Positions 1-8,964 of a stretch of 36,623 nucleotides of DNA are shown piece by piece; the stretch's first letter is position 1; the number at the start of each line of letters is the position of its first letter. The notes under the pieces were generated by a model. It was not told where the DNA came from. It did not search any database and saw only the letters and a program-made list of their open reading frames with translations. The stretch is from Chloroflexota bacterium. GTDB taxonomy: Bacteria; Chloroflexota; Anaerolineae; Anaerolineales; UBA4823. Made by a program: the position numbers and the translations under genes. The stretch lies in contig CP070764.1 of the NCBI GenBank assembly GCA_020349245.1, positions 1,757,202 to 1,793,824 of the forward strand, written 5' to 3'.

Positions 1-174
1 TATTTGGGGGAGTTCTTTGCCATCTCCAAATATGCCAAACTTTGCCTTCCCGCTCATAACTTCTCGTCTGCCGACGAGGCTTACCTGTCTGCTGTGGTAC
101 GCCAACCGATAATCAGTGATGATCTCCCCGGAATCGAAGGTAATTTCCTTATTTGCCATTTTTATAGCTTTCAT
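1..174 (-). CDS. Thiamine-diphosphate-dependent dehydrogenase E1/transketolase-like enzyme, N-terminal fragment
   Basis: Only the first 58 codons are present; the gene runs off the left edge. The translation contains GRREVMSGKAKFGIFGDGKE, which I recognise from the N-termini of fused alpha/beta 2-oxoacid dehydrogenase E1 (thiamine-diphosphate) proteins of the transketolase superfamily. Such enzymes decarboxylate a 2-oxoacid and pass the acyl group to a lipoyl E2 partner. The ATG at 174 is chosen because AGGAG lies five bases upstream; a second in-frame ATG at 159 has no such site. The gene follows a strong minus-strand terminator, so it probably has its own promoter, though none is clear. Family assignment rests on a short stretch, and the catalytic region is outside the window. 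Confidence 0.65.
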   Translation of the reverse strand, partial: MKAIKMANKEITFDSGEIITDYRLAYHSRQVSLVGRREVMSGKAKFGIFGDGKELPQI

Positions 175-229
175 TAAAACTCCTACAATTTCACCGATAT
201 ATTCAATGAATTTGCCACTATCGGTCGAG

Positions 230-260
230 AAAAAATGGGAGCAGACCGCGCTACTCCCAT
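230..260 (-). terminator. Rho-independent terminator after the Fe-S oxidoreductase gene
   Basis: On the minus strand a ten-base-pair stem (arms 251-260 and 235-244, one G-T wobble) with a six-base loop CGCGGT is followed directly by a run of T. It lies about 130 bases past the stop codon at 389 and before the next minus-strand gene, so it separates the two transcripts. Confidence 0.88.
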
Positions 261-388
261 CGATAACGATTGAATTAGATTGCAGGTAAAGATATTCTTT
301 GCCGGTATCGGAATTTTTCCGTGTGATTTGGGAATGTACTGGAGAATTCGGGAAATGAGATGCTGGGGTATGAAGGACTTCGTTAATT

Positions 389-2398
389 TCATGGTTTCTT
401 AAGCGATTGAACGATTACTTCCGCGATATCGAGAACTTCCATTTCGCTGTTGGTATCCTTCTTGGCATCATCTAGCATGACCATGCAGAAAGGACAGCCA
501 ACTGCGAGAAGTTCTGCGCCTGAATCTTCTGCCTCGCGAAAGCGGGTGATGTTAATTCGTTCAGTTCCCTCTGCCTCTTCCTTCCACATTTGGGCGCCAC
601 CTGCACCACAGCAGAAGGATTTTCTCTGGTTGCGAGACATTTCCACCAATTCTATGCTCGTCCTTGCTAATAATTGGCGAGGTTCCGCGAGAATATCGTT
701 TTGCCGGCCGAGATAGCAAGGATCATGAAAGGTTGTTTTCTGGTTTTCATTGGAGATCAACTCAAGATGACCTTGCTCGATCAACTGGTTGATCAATTCC
801 GAGTGATGAACTACCTGGTAATTTCCTCCGAAAGCGGGATATTCATTTTTAATCGTATGAAGGCAGTGTGGGCACGTGGTGACGATCTTCTTTGGATTGA
901 TCTCATTGAGCAATTCAACATTTGCCATCGCTAATTCGTTGAATAAGAATTCGTTTCCTGCGCGACGAGCTGAATCACCGGTGCATTGTTCGTTCTCTCC
1001 GAGCACTGCAAAACTCACCCCCGCTGAATTTAAGACATCAGCAAATGCCCGGGAGGTCTTTTGAGCTCTCGCATCTGTTGCCGGTGCGCAGCCTACCCAC
1101 CACAATAGCTCAGCACCTGGGTTTTCTTCAATCGTTGGGACATGCAGACCCTCAGCCCATTTCATTCGTTCAGCTGGGGAGATATTCCATGGATTAGCGG
1201 TTCTTTCCATGCCTCGAAAAGCAGTTTGTAATTGCTCAGGGAAATGATTATCCATTAAAACCAACGAGCGACGAATATCGATTATGTCCCTCATCGGTTC
1301 ATTTCCAACTGGGCATATGTCATTACAAGCACCGCAGGCAGTGCATGCCCAGACAGCATCATATGGAATGGCAAATTCGGTCAAGGGTGTCTCGGAGCGC
1401 TCGCCATTTGCCAAACGCGCCCCTTCGCTATTGAGGAAATAACGTTTATTGATCTCCAGCGCAGCTGGTGACAGAATTTTTCCCGTATTGTAGGCTGGAC
1501 AGACTTCTTGGCAACGATAGCACATGATGCAGGCATATGAATCCAGGATCAAATTCCATTCGAGGTCTTCAATCACAGAAGCACCAAATTGCTCTATACT
1601 TTCATCATCAAAATCCAGCTTACTCAGCTCACCGGTTGAACGCCTTTTAGGTGAAACCAGAAAATTAATCGGTGCAACTATCAGGTGCAGGTGTTTGGAT
1701 AAAAGGAAATAAGGGATAAATAGGAGTATCGTTCCAAGCGCGAGCCAGAAGAATGTATGCTGCAGAATTGTCAATGCAGGTAAATTAATACCAGTCCAGA
1801 GGTCTGCAAGAGTATTCGCAAAGGGTTGCCAGGGATCCTTTCCGTGGATACCAATATTGATCGATTGACCTACGAATCTTGCGCCGACGTGTACCAGGAT
1901 GAATCCTGCCACAATAGCAGAATCTCGAGGTATCCCACGCCTGGCTTTTTCAGAGAGGAGGATATCAGATCGTGCGGACAATGTGGCTGGTTTTATTACA
2001 AAGCGGCGAATAACAAGAGCTACCATGCCAAGTAGGGCGGCAACGCTGAATACATCTGCTGTCAAGCGAAAAATATTTCCCAATGTTCCGCTGCCAAGAA
2101 ATTTGAAATCGGGTATTAGCCCTTCTAAAATATCAGCCAAGTTAACCAACAGGTAAAGAATGAAAGCCCAGCCAACAAATGCGTGGAACAGGCTTGGCAA
2201 TAATCTAAGGCGGAAGACCGGTTGAAAGGTCAACGTTTCAAAAAATACGCTGATGATTCGCTGGGGTATAACCTTCCAATCAAGATTTCCTTGACCCCGA
2301 GTGATGGTGCGAACGATCCTCCTTGCAATCAAAAAAGCAGCAACGACGGACAGGATGATTGCGACGATGAAGATGATTTTTTCAATGAATGTCAGCAA
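389..2398 (-). CDS. Membrane Fe-S oxidoreductase with two CCG domains (EtfD / heterodisulfide-reductase-related)
   Basis: About 669 residues. The N-terminal third has several hydrophobic segments resembling the NarI-type haem b membrane domain. Two [4Fe-4S] ferredoxin motifs follow, CIMCYRCQEVCP near residue 290 and CTACGACNDICP near 350, then two cysteine-rich CCG domains (TTCPHC near 505, FCCGAGG near 594). Known relatives such as mycobacterial EtfD pass electrons from electron-transfer flavoprotein to menaquinone during fatty-acid oxidation; that role is inferred here, since no etfAB genes are in view. I place the start at TTG 2398, where GAGGA lies four bases upstream (CTG at 2395 is an alternative). 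An in-frame ATG at 2521 would add about 41 residues with no membrane or Fe-S character. A terminator follows at 230-260. Confidence 0.85.
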   Translation of the reverse strand: MLTFIEKIIFIVAIILSVVAAFLIARRIVRTITRGQGNLDWKVIPQRIISVFFETLTFQPVFRLRLLPSLFHAFVGWAFILYLLVNLADILEGLIPDFKFLGSGTLGNIFRLTADVFSVAALLGMVALVIRRFVIKPATLSARSDILLSEKARRGIPRDSAIVAGFILVHVGARFVGQSINIGIHGKDPWQPFANTLADLWTGINLPALTILQHTFFWLALGTILLFIPYFLLSKHLHLIVAPINFLVSPKRRSTGELSKLDFDDESIEQFGASVIEDLEWNLILDSYACIMCYRCQEVCPAYNTGKILSPAALEINKRYFLNSEGARLANGERSETPLTEFAIPYDAVWACTACGACNDICPVGNEPMRDIIDIRRSLVLMDNHFPEQLQTAFRGMERTANPWNISPAERMKWAEGLHVPTIEENPGAELLWWVGCAPATDARAQKTSRAFADVLNSAGVSFAVLGENEQCTGDSARRAGNEFLFNELAMANVELLNEINPKKIVTTCPHCLHTIKNEYPAFGGNYQVVHHSELINQLIEQGHLELISNENQKTTFHDPCYLGRQNDILAEPRQLLARTSIELVEMSRNQRKSFCCGAGGAQMWKEEAEGTERINITRFREAEDSGAELLAVGCPFCMVMLDDAKKDTNSEMEVLDIAEVIVQSLKKP

Positions 2399-2717
2399 GA
2401 TGTCCTCTTCGTGATGATAAATATATCCTCTTGGAAAGCTAGTGAAAAGAAACTTGAATCTGCAGGAAAGTTTACCATAGCCATATTTTTGGTGCAAATT
2501 CACATATTCATCGAAACTCACTTATTAACTTCAATACTACAAGCGTAAGCAATGTTATGTTGGATAATTTCCACTTTTCATGGAAATACCGAGCCATCTT
2601 GTTTTCAATTCAAGGTGGTTTTAAGTCAAGAATAACAACGATAATTTATGCCAATCTTAATCTGTTTCGAGAGTTGAATTATCCACGAAAAACAAAGAAA
2701 AGTGGTTAAGAAATATC
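2399..2717. other. Gene-free stretch between Fe-S oxidoreductase and L,D-transpeptidase
   Basis: No convincing coding sequence on either strand. It must hold the 5' region of the oxidoreductase gene. I see AT-rich sequence, an inverted repeat (ATTTCCA, 2567-2573, and TGGAAAT, 2581-2587) and a TTGACT at about 2623-2628 on the minus strand without a good -10 partner. No promoter call is made. Confidence 0.5.
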
Positions 2718-3902
2718 TCAGGCTCCCCCGTCACCATACTGTTCGGGATCGGTGGGAGTTCTTCCAGAAGGGTCCCAGACATAAACCCAATCACCAATAT
2801 CTGCCCAGTCGTAGAGCCAACGTGCATCCCCAACAGACATATTTACGCATCCGTGAGAACGCGGCGCACCGAATCCATTGTGCCAGTAAGCCCCATGTAG
2901 TGCCCGTGCCTTGTCATAATACATGGTCCAGGGCACATCTTCTAGGTAATATGCATCTGAACGGTCAGCCTCGAAAGCGCCTCTCATGGGAGTTGAGTCG
3001 TATTTTTCGTAAATTTGGAAAAGACCAGGCCTGGTCCAAAATGGTTCAATACCGCTGGCGATCAATGAAGCAAAAACCAATTGGCCCTGGTCATATACAG
3101 CCACAGTTTGGTCTTTCAAGTTAACTTCGATCCACCTGCCGTTATTTACCCCATCTGGAGGATTCGGGTTGGGAAGTACACGGCCGATCAATCTTTGCCA
3201 TTCACGGTTCTCGGGAATCCATTCGTCAGGGCCGATCATATACCATTCGATACCGTCGATCGTCTCAGTAGCATAAATTTGAACTTCTTGGTAGCGGTAA
3301 ACCTCCCTGCCTGTATAATCCTCGATATCAAATCCAGGTGTCTGCTTGGTTTCTGTTGGGAAGATAATCCATCCAAAAGGTCTCTCTGGGGTGTAGCTGA
3401 ATAGTTTTCCCTGGAAGAGGGAGGGAGTTCCAATTCTGGAAATATCATTGGCTGTCATCCAGCCACCATAATCAACCATATAGTAGCGTTTACCGTCAAT
3501 AACGGCTTCATCTGTGTATGAGATAAAACTGTATGGAGAATCGATTTTTCGTACCACGGAACCCTTTTTCACGGCATCTTCGAGGCTTGCATAGACTGGT
3601 GCATTTTGGCGAACGACTTCCCCATAACGAATATCCACATAGGTAAGCGCAGGATCAGGGTTTTTTCCATTCAAAGGCTGCAGCGGGAAAGATATCCCGA
3701 GATGTTGCATGCGGGAAAGATAGGCCGAAGGACCAAGCATGGCACAGCCATTTCCCGACTGGTAAACGTCCCCTGGCAGGCACAATATTTCCCCCGCGGA
3801 GTTGCTGGATTCATAGTCTGCTTCCTGAGCAGAAGCCGAAATTGGCAGAGTAAAGAGGGTTAATAATAAAAATATGTTTAACAATAATATTCTGTTGACC
3901 AT
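2718..3902 (-). CDS. Secreted L,D-transpeptidase (YkuD domain) with SH3-like region
   Basis: 394 residues. An N-terminal signal peptide is visible (hydrophobic IFLLLTLFTLPISASA). The C-terminal third carries the YkuD catalytic signature, with HGAYWH followed by SHGCVNM near residue 347, where the Cys is the nucleophile. L,D-transpeptidases cross-link or modify cell-wall peptides outside the membrane. The middle region (about residues 75-210) looks like two SH3-like wall-binding units, each with a conserved YMV/YMI-x-x-x-GW/EW pattern. The gene lies 58 bases after the UbiA-like gene on the same strand, so read-through is possible. GGAG lies 11 bases before the ATG, which is rather far. In a lineage often described as having atypical envelopes, this protein is evidence for some peptidoglycan or a related polymer (inference). 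Confidence 0.9.
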   Translation of the reverse strand: MVNRILLLNIFLLLTLFTLPISASAQEADYESSNSAGEILCLPGDVYQSGNGCAMLGPSAYLSRMQHLGISFPLQPLNGKNPDPALTYVDIRYGEVVRQNAPVYASLEDAVKKGSVVRKIDSPYSFISYTDEAVIDGKRYYMVDYGGWMTANDISRIGTPSLFQGKLFSYTPERPFGWIIFPTETKQTPGFDIEDYTGREVYRYQEVQIYATETIDGIEWYMIGPDEWIPENREWQRLIGRVLPNPNPPDGVNNGRWIEVNLKDQTVAVYDQGQLVFASLIASGIEPFWTRPGLFQIYEKYDSTPMRGAFEADRSDAYYLEDVPWTMYYDKARALHGAYWHNGFGAPRSHGCVNMSVGDARWLYDWADIGDWVYVWDPSGRTPTDPEQYGDGGA

Positions 3903-3960
3903 ATAACACGGTTCTCCATAAATTGACTAACAGCAAGAGAGTAAAATTTTAATGTTTTTT

Positions 3961-4824
3961 CTATGGTATGTAAAGTGATCCAAGAATTGCTAGAAAGAGG
4001 GTAATGCTGATATAACCATTGATGTTGAAGAAAGCTAGATCTAATTTTGATAGATCATCTGGTTTTACGAGGAGATGCTCCCAGGTTAGCAGCCCAGCGG
4101 TAATGACCAAACCAATCCAATATGGCCAGTTCAATTGCGAAGTGAACCCGAGACTGATGAGCAATCCAATTGTTATGATATGACAAATTGATGAGAAGCG
4201 CAAAGCAGCGGAGATACCAAATCGAGCTGGCATGGATTGTAAACCTTCCTGGCGATCAAAATCAATATCTTGACAAGCGTAAATCATATCGAATCCAGCG
4301 ATCCAAAAAGTTACCACGCCAAGCAGTATCCACGCGGGTAGATCCTGTGAGGAAAATAGGGAGTTTCGGATTGCAGCCCAGGCGCCTATTGGCGCCAATC
4401 CGTCTGTAAATCCCAGGACGAAATGAGATAACCAGGTGAACCTTTTTGAAAACGAGTACCCGATCAAAAATAGATATGCCCCCGGCAGCAGTATGAAAGT
4501 CAGGGTACTGAGCTGCCAGGCTGCCAGAGCAAGTACGCAACCAGCAATGATTGTACCTACCCAGGCTGTGTGGGGAGAGATGGCACCCGTGATGAGTGGT
4601 CTCTGGGCGGTGCGTGGATTTCTTGCATCAAGCCAGCGATCCGCGATGCGATTTGAGCCCATGGCCAATGTGCGGGCAGCAGCCATAGCGATAGTGATCC
4701 AAAAAAACTGACCCCAAGTTGGCCATCCCTGTGCAGCTAATAACATCCCGAGGTAGGCAAAGGGTAAGGCAAAGATTGTATGTTCGAATTTTATCAGCTC
4801 GAGGTAATCACGAATTGCTTTCAC
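3961..4824 (-). CDS. UbiA-family prenyltransferase, probably menaquinone (MqnP-like)
   Basis: 287 residues with about eight hydrophobic segments. Both UbiA Asp-rich motifs are present: NRIADRWLDARN near residue 58 and YACQDIDFD near residue 183, which bind Mg-prenyl-diphosphate. The family transfers a polyprenyl chain to an aromatic ring in the membrane. Because this lineage normally uses menaquinone and a UbiD-like gene heads the same run, I favour the futalosine-pathway prenyltransferase MqnP over 4-hydroxybenzoate prenyltransferase. The start is GTG at 4824. There is no Shine-Dalgarno; instead TGA-TACAAT ends exactly six bases before the GTG, suggesting a leaderless transcript in addition to operon read-through. 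The permease gene ends 39 bases upstream. Confidence 0.85.
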   Translation of the reverse strand: MKAIRDYLELIKFEHTIFALPFAYLGMLLAAQGWPTWGQFFWITIAMAAARTLAMGSNRIADRWLDARNPRTAQRPLITGAISPHTAWVGTIIAGCVLALAAWQLSTLTFILLPGAYLFLIGYSFSKRFTWLSHFVLGFTDGLAPIGAWAAIRNSLFSSQDLPAWILLGVVTFWIAGFDMIYACQDIDFDRQEGLQSMPARFGISAALRFSSICHIITIGLLISLGFTSQLNWPYWIGLVITAGLLTWEHLLVKPDDLSKLDLAFFNINGYISITLFLAILGSLYIP

Positions 4825-4830
4825 TGTTAG

Positions 4831-4839
4831 ATTGTATCA
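4831..4839 (-). promoter_or_regulatory. Extended -10 promoter giving a leaderless ubiA-like mRNA
   Basis: On the minus strand TGATACAAT (-10 at 4831-4836) is followed by six bases and then the GTG start at 4824, so transcription would begin at or next to the start codon. No good -35 is seen. The call rests on position and the TGn extension. Confidence 0.5.
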
Positions 4840-4863
4840 AAAGGAAATCTATTGGCCCGGCAA

Positions 4864-5613
4864 TTAGGAGGATATGAACTGCCAGCGGCAAAAGCGCTTT
4901 TCCAACCAGTCAACACTGAAATACAAACCCAAACCTAAAATACTCATGGCAATGACCCCTGCGTACATGGCTGGATAATTAAATAGGGTACTGCCATTTA
5001 GATAAATGTAGTAGCCAAGCCCTTGCTGGGTTGCGAAAAGTTCTGCTATATACAATACTGCCACAGCGGTACCGATCGATTGGCGTAATGCGGTTAAGAC
5101 AGCCGGCAGGCTAGCAGGAAGGTAAACAAAACGGAAAAGTGCCCTTCTCCCAGCCCCAATACTGCGCACACTCTGGATTAATTCGGGTCGTAAACCTGCA
5201 GCCTGATCCCGGACGAGCACCAAGATCTGAAAAAAGAGAATCAAGAATATGATCACGATCTTGGGTAGATCGCTAACTCCCAGGATCAGCAGGATAATGG
5301 GAACAAAAACAACCTTTGGGATAGGATATACAAGGTAGATGACCGGAGAGAATATCCGATTGAGTGTTTTTGATTGACCAAGGATTAAACCTAGCGGGGC
5401 AGCGATTAGGATTGCTAATATTGTGCTGGCCAGCACTCGCCATAAGCTGGCTAGAAAATGATTAACCAGACCCGTTTGAAGTTCTTCGATCAGGACCTGA
5501 CTGACTTGAATCGGGGAGGGCAGGATTGGACGATTGACCAACCAGGCGAGGATCTGCCAACCTACCAAAAGCCCTAGGATAGCAAACAGCAGATGTCTTT
5601 TTTGGATCTTCAT
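4864..5613 (-). CDS. ABC transporter permease, SsuC/TauC type
   Basis: 249 residues, about six membrane segments, with the EAA-like cytoplasmic loop SVRSIGAGRRALFRFVYLP around residues 150-168 that contacts the ATPase. It belongs to the binding-protein-dependent permease family used by nitrate, sulfonate, taurine and HMP-type importers. Its start overlaps the ATPase stop by four bases (ATGA), so the two are translationally coupled. It is followed after 39 bases by the UbiA-like gene. The substrate cannot be read from the sequence; the context points to a quinone-pathway compound (inference). Confidence 0.9.
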   Translation of the reverse strand: MKIQKRHLLFAILGLLVGWQILAWLVNRPILPSPIQVSQVLIEELQTGLVNHFLASLWRVLASTILAILIAAPLGLILGQSKTLNRIFSPVIYLVYPIPKVVFVPIILLILGVSDLPKIVIIFLILFFQILVLVRDQAAGLRPELIQSVRSIGAGRRALFRFVYLPASLPAVLTALRQSIGTAVAVLYIAELFATQQGLGYYIYLNGSTLFNYPAMYAGVIAMSILGLGLYFSVDWLEKRFCRWQFISS

Positions 5614-6371
5614 ACCTTATCCAGGCGCTCACGTAAATACTGGCATAGCTGCTGATATTCACTACTTTGCCGGTATTCACCTGTCCCAGAGGCAGAATTT
5701 TCTATAACAACCGGTTCTTTATTGGGAGGTTTATGGAGTAACAAGATTTTTTTCCCCATGAACGCGGCTTCTTCGATCGAATGAGTCACAATGATTAATG
5801 TAATTTTTTCTTCCGAAACGAGTTCCAGGGTCAGTAGCTGTAACCCTTCGCGGGTTGGGGCATCCAGCGAAGAAAATGGTTCGTCCATCAATAATAAATC
5901 AGGTTTTAATACGAGCGTTCTGGCGATCGCAGTTCTCTGGCGTTGGCCACCAGATAATTGGCTCGGATATTTATCTGCCTGAGCTGTAATTTGCAGCCTG
6001 TTTAACCATTGGTCCACGTCGTGAGGGGCGTGATTTGCCAGGGGTGCATGTTTACCATCTGGACCGTAGAAAGACCGCACTCGCAAGCCAAGATCAGCGT
6101 TTTGCTTGACAGTTGCCCAGGGTAGTAAACCATAATCTTGCAATATGAGTCCAGATCCCGGTCGGGGTCGGGAGAGCGGTGCTCCATCAATACTTATGTT
6201 ACCAGCTTGTGGTGCAAGCAATCCAGCGATCAGATACAACAATGTCGTCTTGCCGCAACCAGATGGTCCCAAAATCACCCAGGCCGTTCCCCGGTCAACT
6301 GACCAGCTGAATCTTTCAAAAACAGGGGCGCCAGGTTGGTGGGCGTAGGTTATGGAGTCGATCTCAATCAT
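5610..6371 (-). CDS. ABC transporter ATP-binding protein, SsuB/TauB type
   Basis: 253 residues, full length for the family. Walker A is GPSGCGKTT near residue 35, the Q-loop is LQDYGLLPW near 78, the signature is LSGGQRQR near 139, Walker B is LLLMDEP near 159, and the H-loop is VTHS near 195. It powers import through the adjacent permease. It overlaps the permease by four bases and starts 22 bases after the binding-protein gene, consistent with one operon. No clear Shine-Dalgarno precedes the ATG, so it may depend on coupling with the upstream gene. Confidence 0.93.
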   Translation of the reverse strand: MIEIDSITYAHQPGAPVFERFSWSVDRGTAWVILGPSGCGKTTLLYLIAGLLAPQAGNISIDGAPLSRPRPGSGLILQDYGLLPWATVKQNADLGLRVRSFYGPDGKHAPLANHAPHDVDQWLNRLQITAQADKYPSQLSGGQRQRTAIARTLVLKPDLLLMDEPFSSLDAPTREGLQLLTLELVSEEKITLIIVTHSIEEAAFMGKKILLLHKPPNKEPVVIENSASGTGEYRQSSEYQQLCQYLRERLDKV

Positions 6372-6393
6372 GCGGGTATTTCAAGAACAGATA

Positions 6394-7359
6394 TCAGGGC
6401 AGGTATTCGGTTGTTACAGAATCATCATAGGAAATATCTGTGGAAATTAACCCTTTTTCCAGACCCCAATCGACAACATCTTCCCATTGAGACCTACTAG
6501 GTACCGCGCCTGAGGGAAAGGTTGGAATATCATAACTGCCGATAAGCGGAGCTGGAACCAGATTTTTTTCGGTGAGTAATTGATCCCATTTGCTAGGATT
6601 TGTATTGATGTCTTCAACCGCCTGATCTATTGCCTGTAGAAAACCTCGGATAGCGTCTTGGTTGGCATCAATAACTGATTTGCGGAAAGAAATCAGGCTG
6701 TTGCCGTATTCCGGATAGGTGGTATCGTCAATAATTGGCACAGCTCCCCCTTGAATAGCGAGTGAAGAGAGAGGGTCAGGTAAATTTGCAGCTTTTAATT
6801 CCCCGGAATCCAATAATGACATTCGGATGGCGATACTCGGAACTGCGATCGTTGCAATATCCATTGGAGAGAATCCTTCCGCTTGGAGGAATCGATCGGT
6901 TGTATATTCGATCACAGAACCCTCAGAAATACCAATTTCGACGCCTTTTAAATCTTCAACGTTAGTGATCCCGCTATCCTTCGCAGCCAATATGCGATAT
7001 TGAGGAAAATCAGGAGTAGCGACACGGGCAAAAGACACGATCTGAATTTGGATGGTGTCCTGGTTATACAATAAAGTGGAGATCAAATCATTGATCATGC
7101 CATCTGCTTGACCGGCAGCCATAATTTGGTCGCGTTCCGCAGCGGAACTGACCGGGATAAATTCCACTTGGACACCCTGATCTGCAAAATAGCCATTTTC
7201 CTCGGCGACATACATTGGAAGTGCATCCAGAATTGGCAGTACTGCAATCTTTAATTTGACTGGTTCTTGAGGTTTACCGCCTGTGCTGCAGGAGGTAGCG
7301 ACAAAGAGGAGCAAGAGGGAAAGGATTCTTATCAATCCAAGAAATTTGCGTTTTACCAT
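6394..7359 (-). CDS. ABC transporter substrate-binding lipoprotein (NMT1/SsuA-like)
   Basis: 321 residues. A lipoprotein signal is visible: MVKRKF, a hydrophobic stretch, then VATSC as lipobox (Ala at -3 is less usual than Leu), followed by a Gly/Ser linker. The mature part begins KLKIAVLPILDALPMYVAEENGYF, with first-strand and 'YVAEENGYFADQGV' features of the NMT1/SsuA periplasmic-binding fold. The start at 7359 is chosen because AAGGAG lies nine bases upstream; the open frame continues upstream but that part overlaps the UbiD-like gene. The same structural superfamily includes MqnA and MqnD, which are enzymes, but the lipobox and the adjacent permease/ATPase mark this one as a transporter component. 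The ligand is unknown. Confidence 0.9.
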   Translation of the reverse strand: MVKRKFLGLIRILSLLLLFVATSCSTGGKPQEPVKLKIAVLPILDALPMYVAEENGYFADQGVQVEFIPVSSAAERDQIMAAGQADGMINDLISTLLYNQDTIQIQIVSFARVATPDFPQYRILAAKDSGITNVEDLKGVEIGISEGSVIEYTTDRFLQAEGFSPMDIATIAVPSIAIRMSLLDSGELKAANLPDPLSSLAIQGGAVPIIDDTTYPEYGNSLISFRKSVIDANQDAIRGFLQAIDQAVEDINTNPSKWDQLLTEKNLVPAPLIGSYDIPTFPSGAVPSRSQWEDVVDWGLEKGLISTDISYDDSVTTEYLP

Positions 7360-7417
7360 TATTTCAATCTCCTTTATTTGCTTGTAGAAATACCTCAAAT
7401 AATCCATTAGCGACAGA

Positions 7418-8875
7418 TCAAATTCCGAGATCATCCCAGATCTCATCAATCCTTGCCTTGATAGCAGAATCCATTTGGATAACTTTCGGCCATGTTCTGG
7501 AATACCCCTCCTCGGCAAGCTTTGCAGTGGCATCCACTCCGATCTTCCCACCATATGAATGCTGGTAGGAAGCATGATCGAGATGATCGACCGGACCATT
7601 CATCAAAATGATATCCCGGGACCAGTCCGCATTGCCGAGTGCTTGCCAAGCAGATTGAGAGAGATTTTGCACATCCACCCAATCATCGAAGACGACGATC
7701 GCTTTGGCGAGAGACAACAAACCAAGACCCCAGAGACCTGAGATCACCTTTTTGGCATGACCTGGGAAGCGTTTCTTGATGGAAACCAAAACTAGATTAT
7801 GGAAAACTCCTTCAGCTGGCATGTTGATATCAACAACCTCTGGGAGGAAAAGGCGGATCAGCGGTAAGAAGATCCGCTCGGTTGCTTTTCCCATCCATAC
7901 GTCTTCCATGGGGGGGATTCCAACGACTGTGGCAGGGTAGATTGGTTCAGATCGATGGGTGATGGCGGTGACATGGAATACTGGAAAATTCTCAACGGGT
8001 GTGTAATACCCTGTGTGATCACCAAAAGGACCTTCGGGATGGTGTTCGTTAGGATTAAAAGTCCCTTCAATCACAATCTCAGCATTGGCTGGGACTTCGA
8101 GTGGCTGGCTCACACAAGGGAGAAATTCTACCGGGGAACCACGCAGAAAACCTGCTAGAAGATATTCATCAAGATTTGGTGGGAGTGGCGCAGAGGCACA
8201 CCACATGCTGGCTGGGTCGCCTCCGAGAACAATCGCTGCAGGGATTTCTTCTTTATGCAAATCTCTGGCAATACGAGCATGATCAGCGCCGCCTTTATGG
8301 CGCTGCCAATGCATCAGCAGGGTTTTATCATCGACGACCTGCAGGCGGTACATGCCGACATTGCGAATCTGAGTTTGGGGATCGCGAGTGATGACCTGGG
8401 GCAGAGTAATGAAAGGTGCAGCATCCTCCGGCCAACTATGCAGGATGGGTAGAGAATCCAATGATGGGTTCTCATCGATGACAACCTCTTGGACAGGGCC
8501 TTTCTTGACGATTTTTGGTCCTATTCCAATGGAGCGTAATACATCTAAAAGATCTTGACCCCGGTTGATCATCTGCCGCAATCCATTGGGTAATCTTGGA
8601 TCAATTATCCTTGATAAACGTTGATTCAGCTCCTCTAAATCTTCAACTCCCAAAGCCCAGGATATTCTTTTCCGACTACCGAATGCATTGATCAATACCG
8701 GAATTGAAGAATCGGCTACATTACTAAATAAAAGCGCTTTGTTTTTCTCAGGTGAGGATTTACTGACCCGGTCCGTTATCTCGGTGATTTCTAGTTTAGC
8801 GGATACCTGATGATCTATACGAACGAGTTGTTCTCGCGCTTCAAGCAGGGTAATAAACTCACGCAAATCTTTCAC
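7418..8875 (-). CDS. UbiD-family decarboxylase, probably menaquinone pathway (MqnL-like)
   Basis: 485 residues, normal for UbiD. It carries EGPFGDHTGYY around residue 272 and the following PVENFPVFHVT, the prenylated-FMN/active-site region with its conserved Glu. Near the C-terminus are VDHLDHASYQHSYGGKIG and DATAK. The family decarboxylates aromatic or unsaturated acids with prenylated FMN made by a UbiX partner, which is not in this window. In organisms using the futalosine route, MqnL removes the carboxylate from prenylated dihydroxynaphthoate. The GTG start at 8875 has AAAGGAG ten bases upstream, and an extended -10 lies just before that. It is the first gene of the run that continues through the ABC importer to the UbiA-like gene. 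UbiD versus MqnL cannot be settled by eye. Confidence 0.85.
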   Translation of the reverse strand: MKDLREFITLLEAREQLVRIDHQVSAKLEITEITDRVSKSSPEKNKALLFSNVADSSIPVLINAFGSRKRISWALGVEDLEELNQRLSRIIDPRLPNGLRQMINRGQDLLDVLRSIGIGPKIVKKGPVQEVVIDENPSLDSLPILHSWPEDAAPFITLPQVITRDPQTQIRNVGMYRLQVVDDKTLLMHWQRHKGGADHARIARDLHKEEIPAAIVLGGDPASMWCASAPLPPNLDEYLLAGFLRGSPVEFLPCVSQPLEVPANAEIVIEGTFNPNEHHPEGPFGDHTGYYTPVENFPVFHVTAITHRSEPIYPATVVGIPPMEDVWMGKATERIFLPLIRLFLPEVVDINMPAEGVFHNLVLVSIKKRFPGHAKKVISGLWGLGLLSLAKAIVVFDDWVDVQNLSQSAWQALGNADWSRDIILMNGPVDHLDHASYQHSYGGKIGVDATAKLAEEGYSRTWPKVIQMDSAIKARIDEIWDDLGI

Positions 8876-8906
8876 AAATATCGAACTCCTTTTGGGAACA
8901 AGGCTG

Positions 8907-8915
8907 ATTATAGCA
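8907..8915 (-). promoter_or_regulatory. Extended -10 promoter for the ubiD-like operon
   Basis: On the minus strand TGCTATAAT (-10 at 8907-8912) lies 31 bases before the GTG start and upstream of the AAAGGAG site. No strong -35 is visible at 17 bases; the TGn extension may compensate. Confidence 0.65.
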
Positions 8916-8964
8916 TGCCAGTTGACGTTGTGGGCTGAAATGATTTGAGGACTTATATATACGC

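Noticed and set aside
183-392. Open frame of 69 codons on the minus strand between the two first genes
   Set aside because: It spans the hairpin terminator at 230-260, has no ribosome site, and its translation looks like no protein family.
2567-2587. ATTTCCA/TGGAAAT inverted repeat
   Set aside because: Short, in AT-rich sequence, and not tied to a promoter I could define; expected by chance at this size.
7360-7599. Longer N-terminus for the ABC binding protein
   Set aside because: It overlaps the UbiD-like gene, and the lipoprotein signal with AAGGAG upstream sets the start at 7359.
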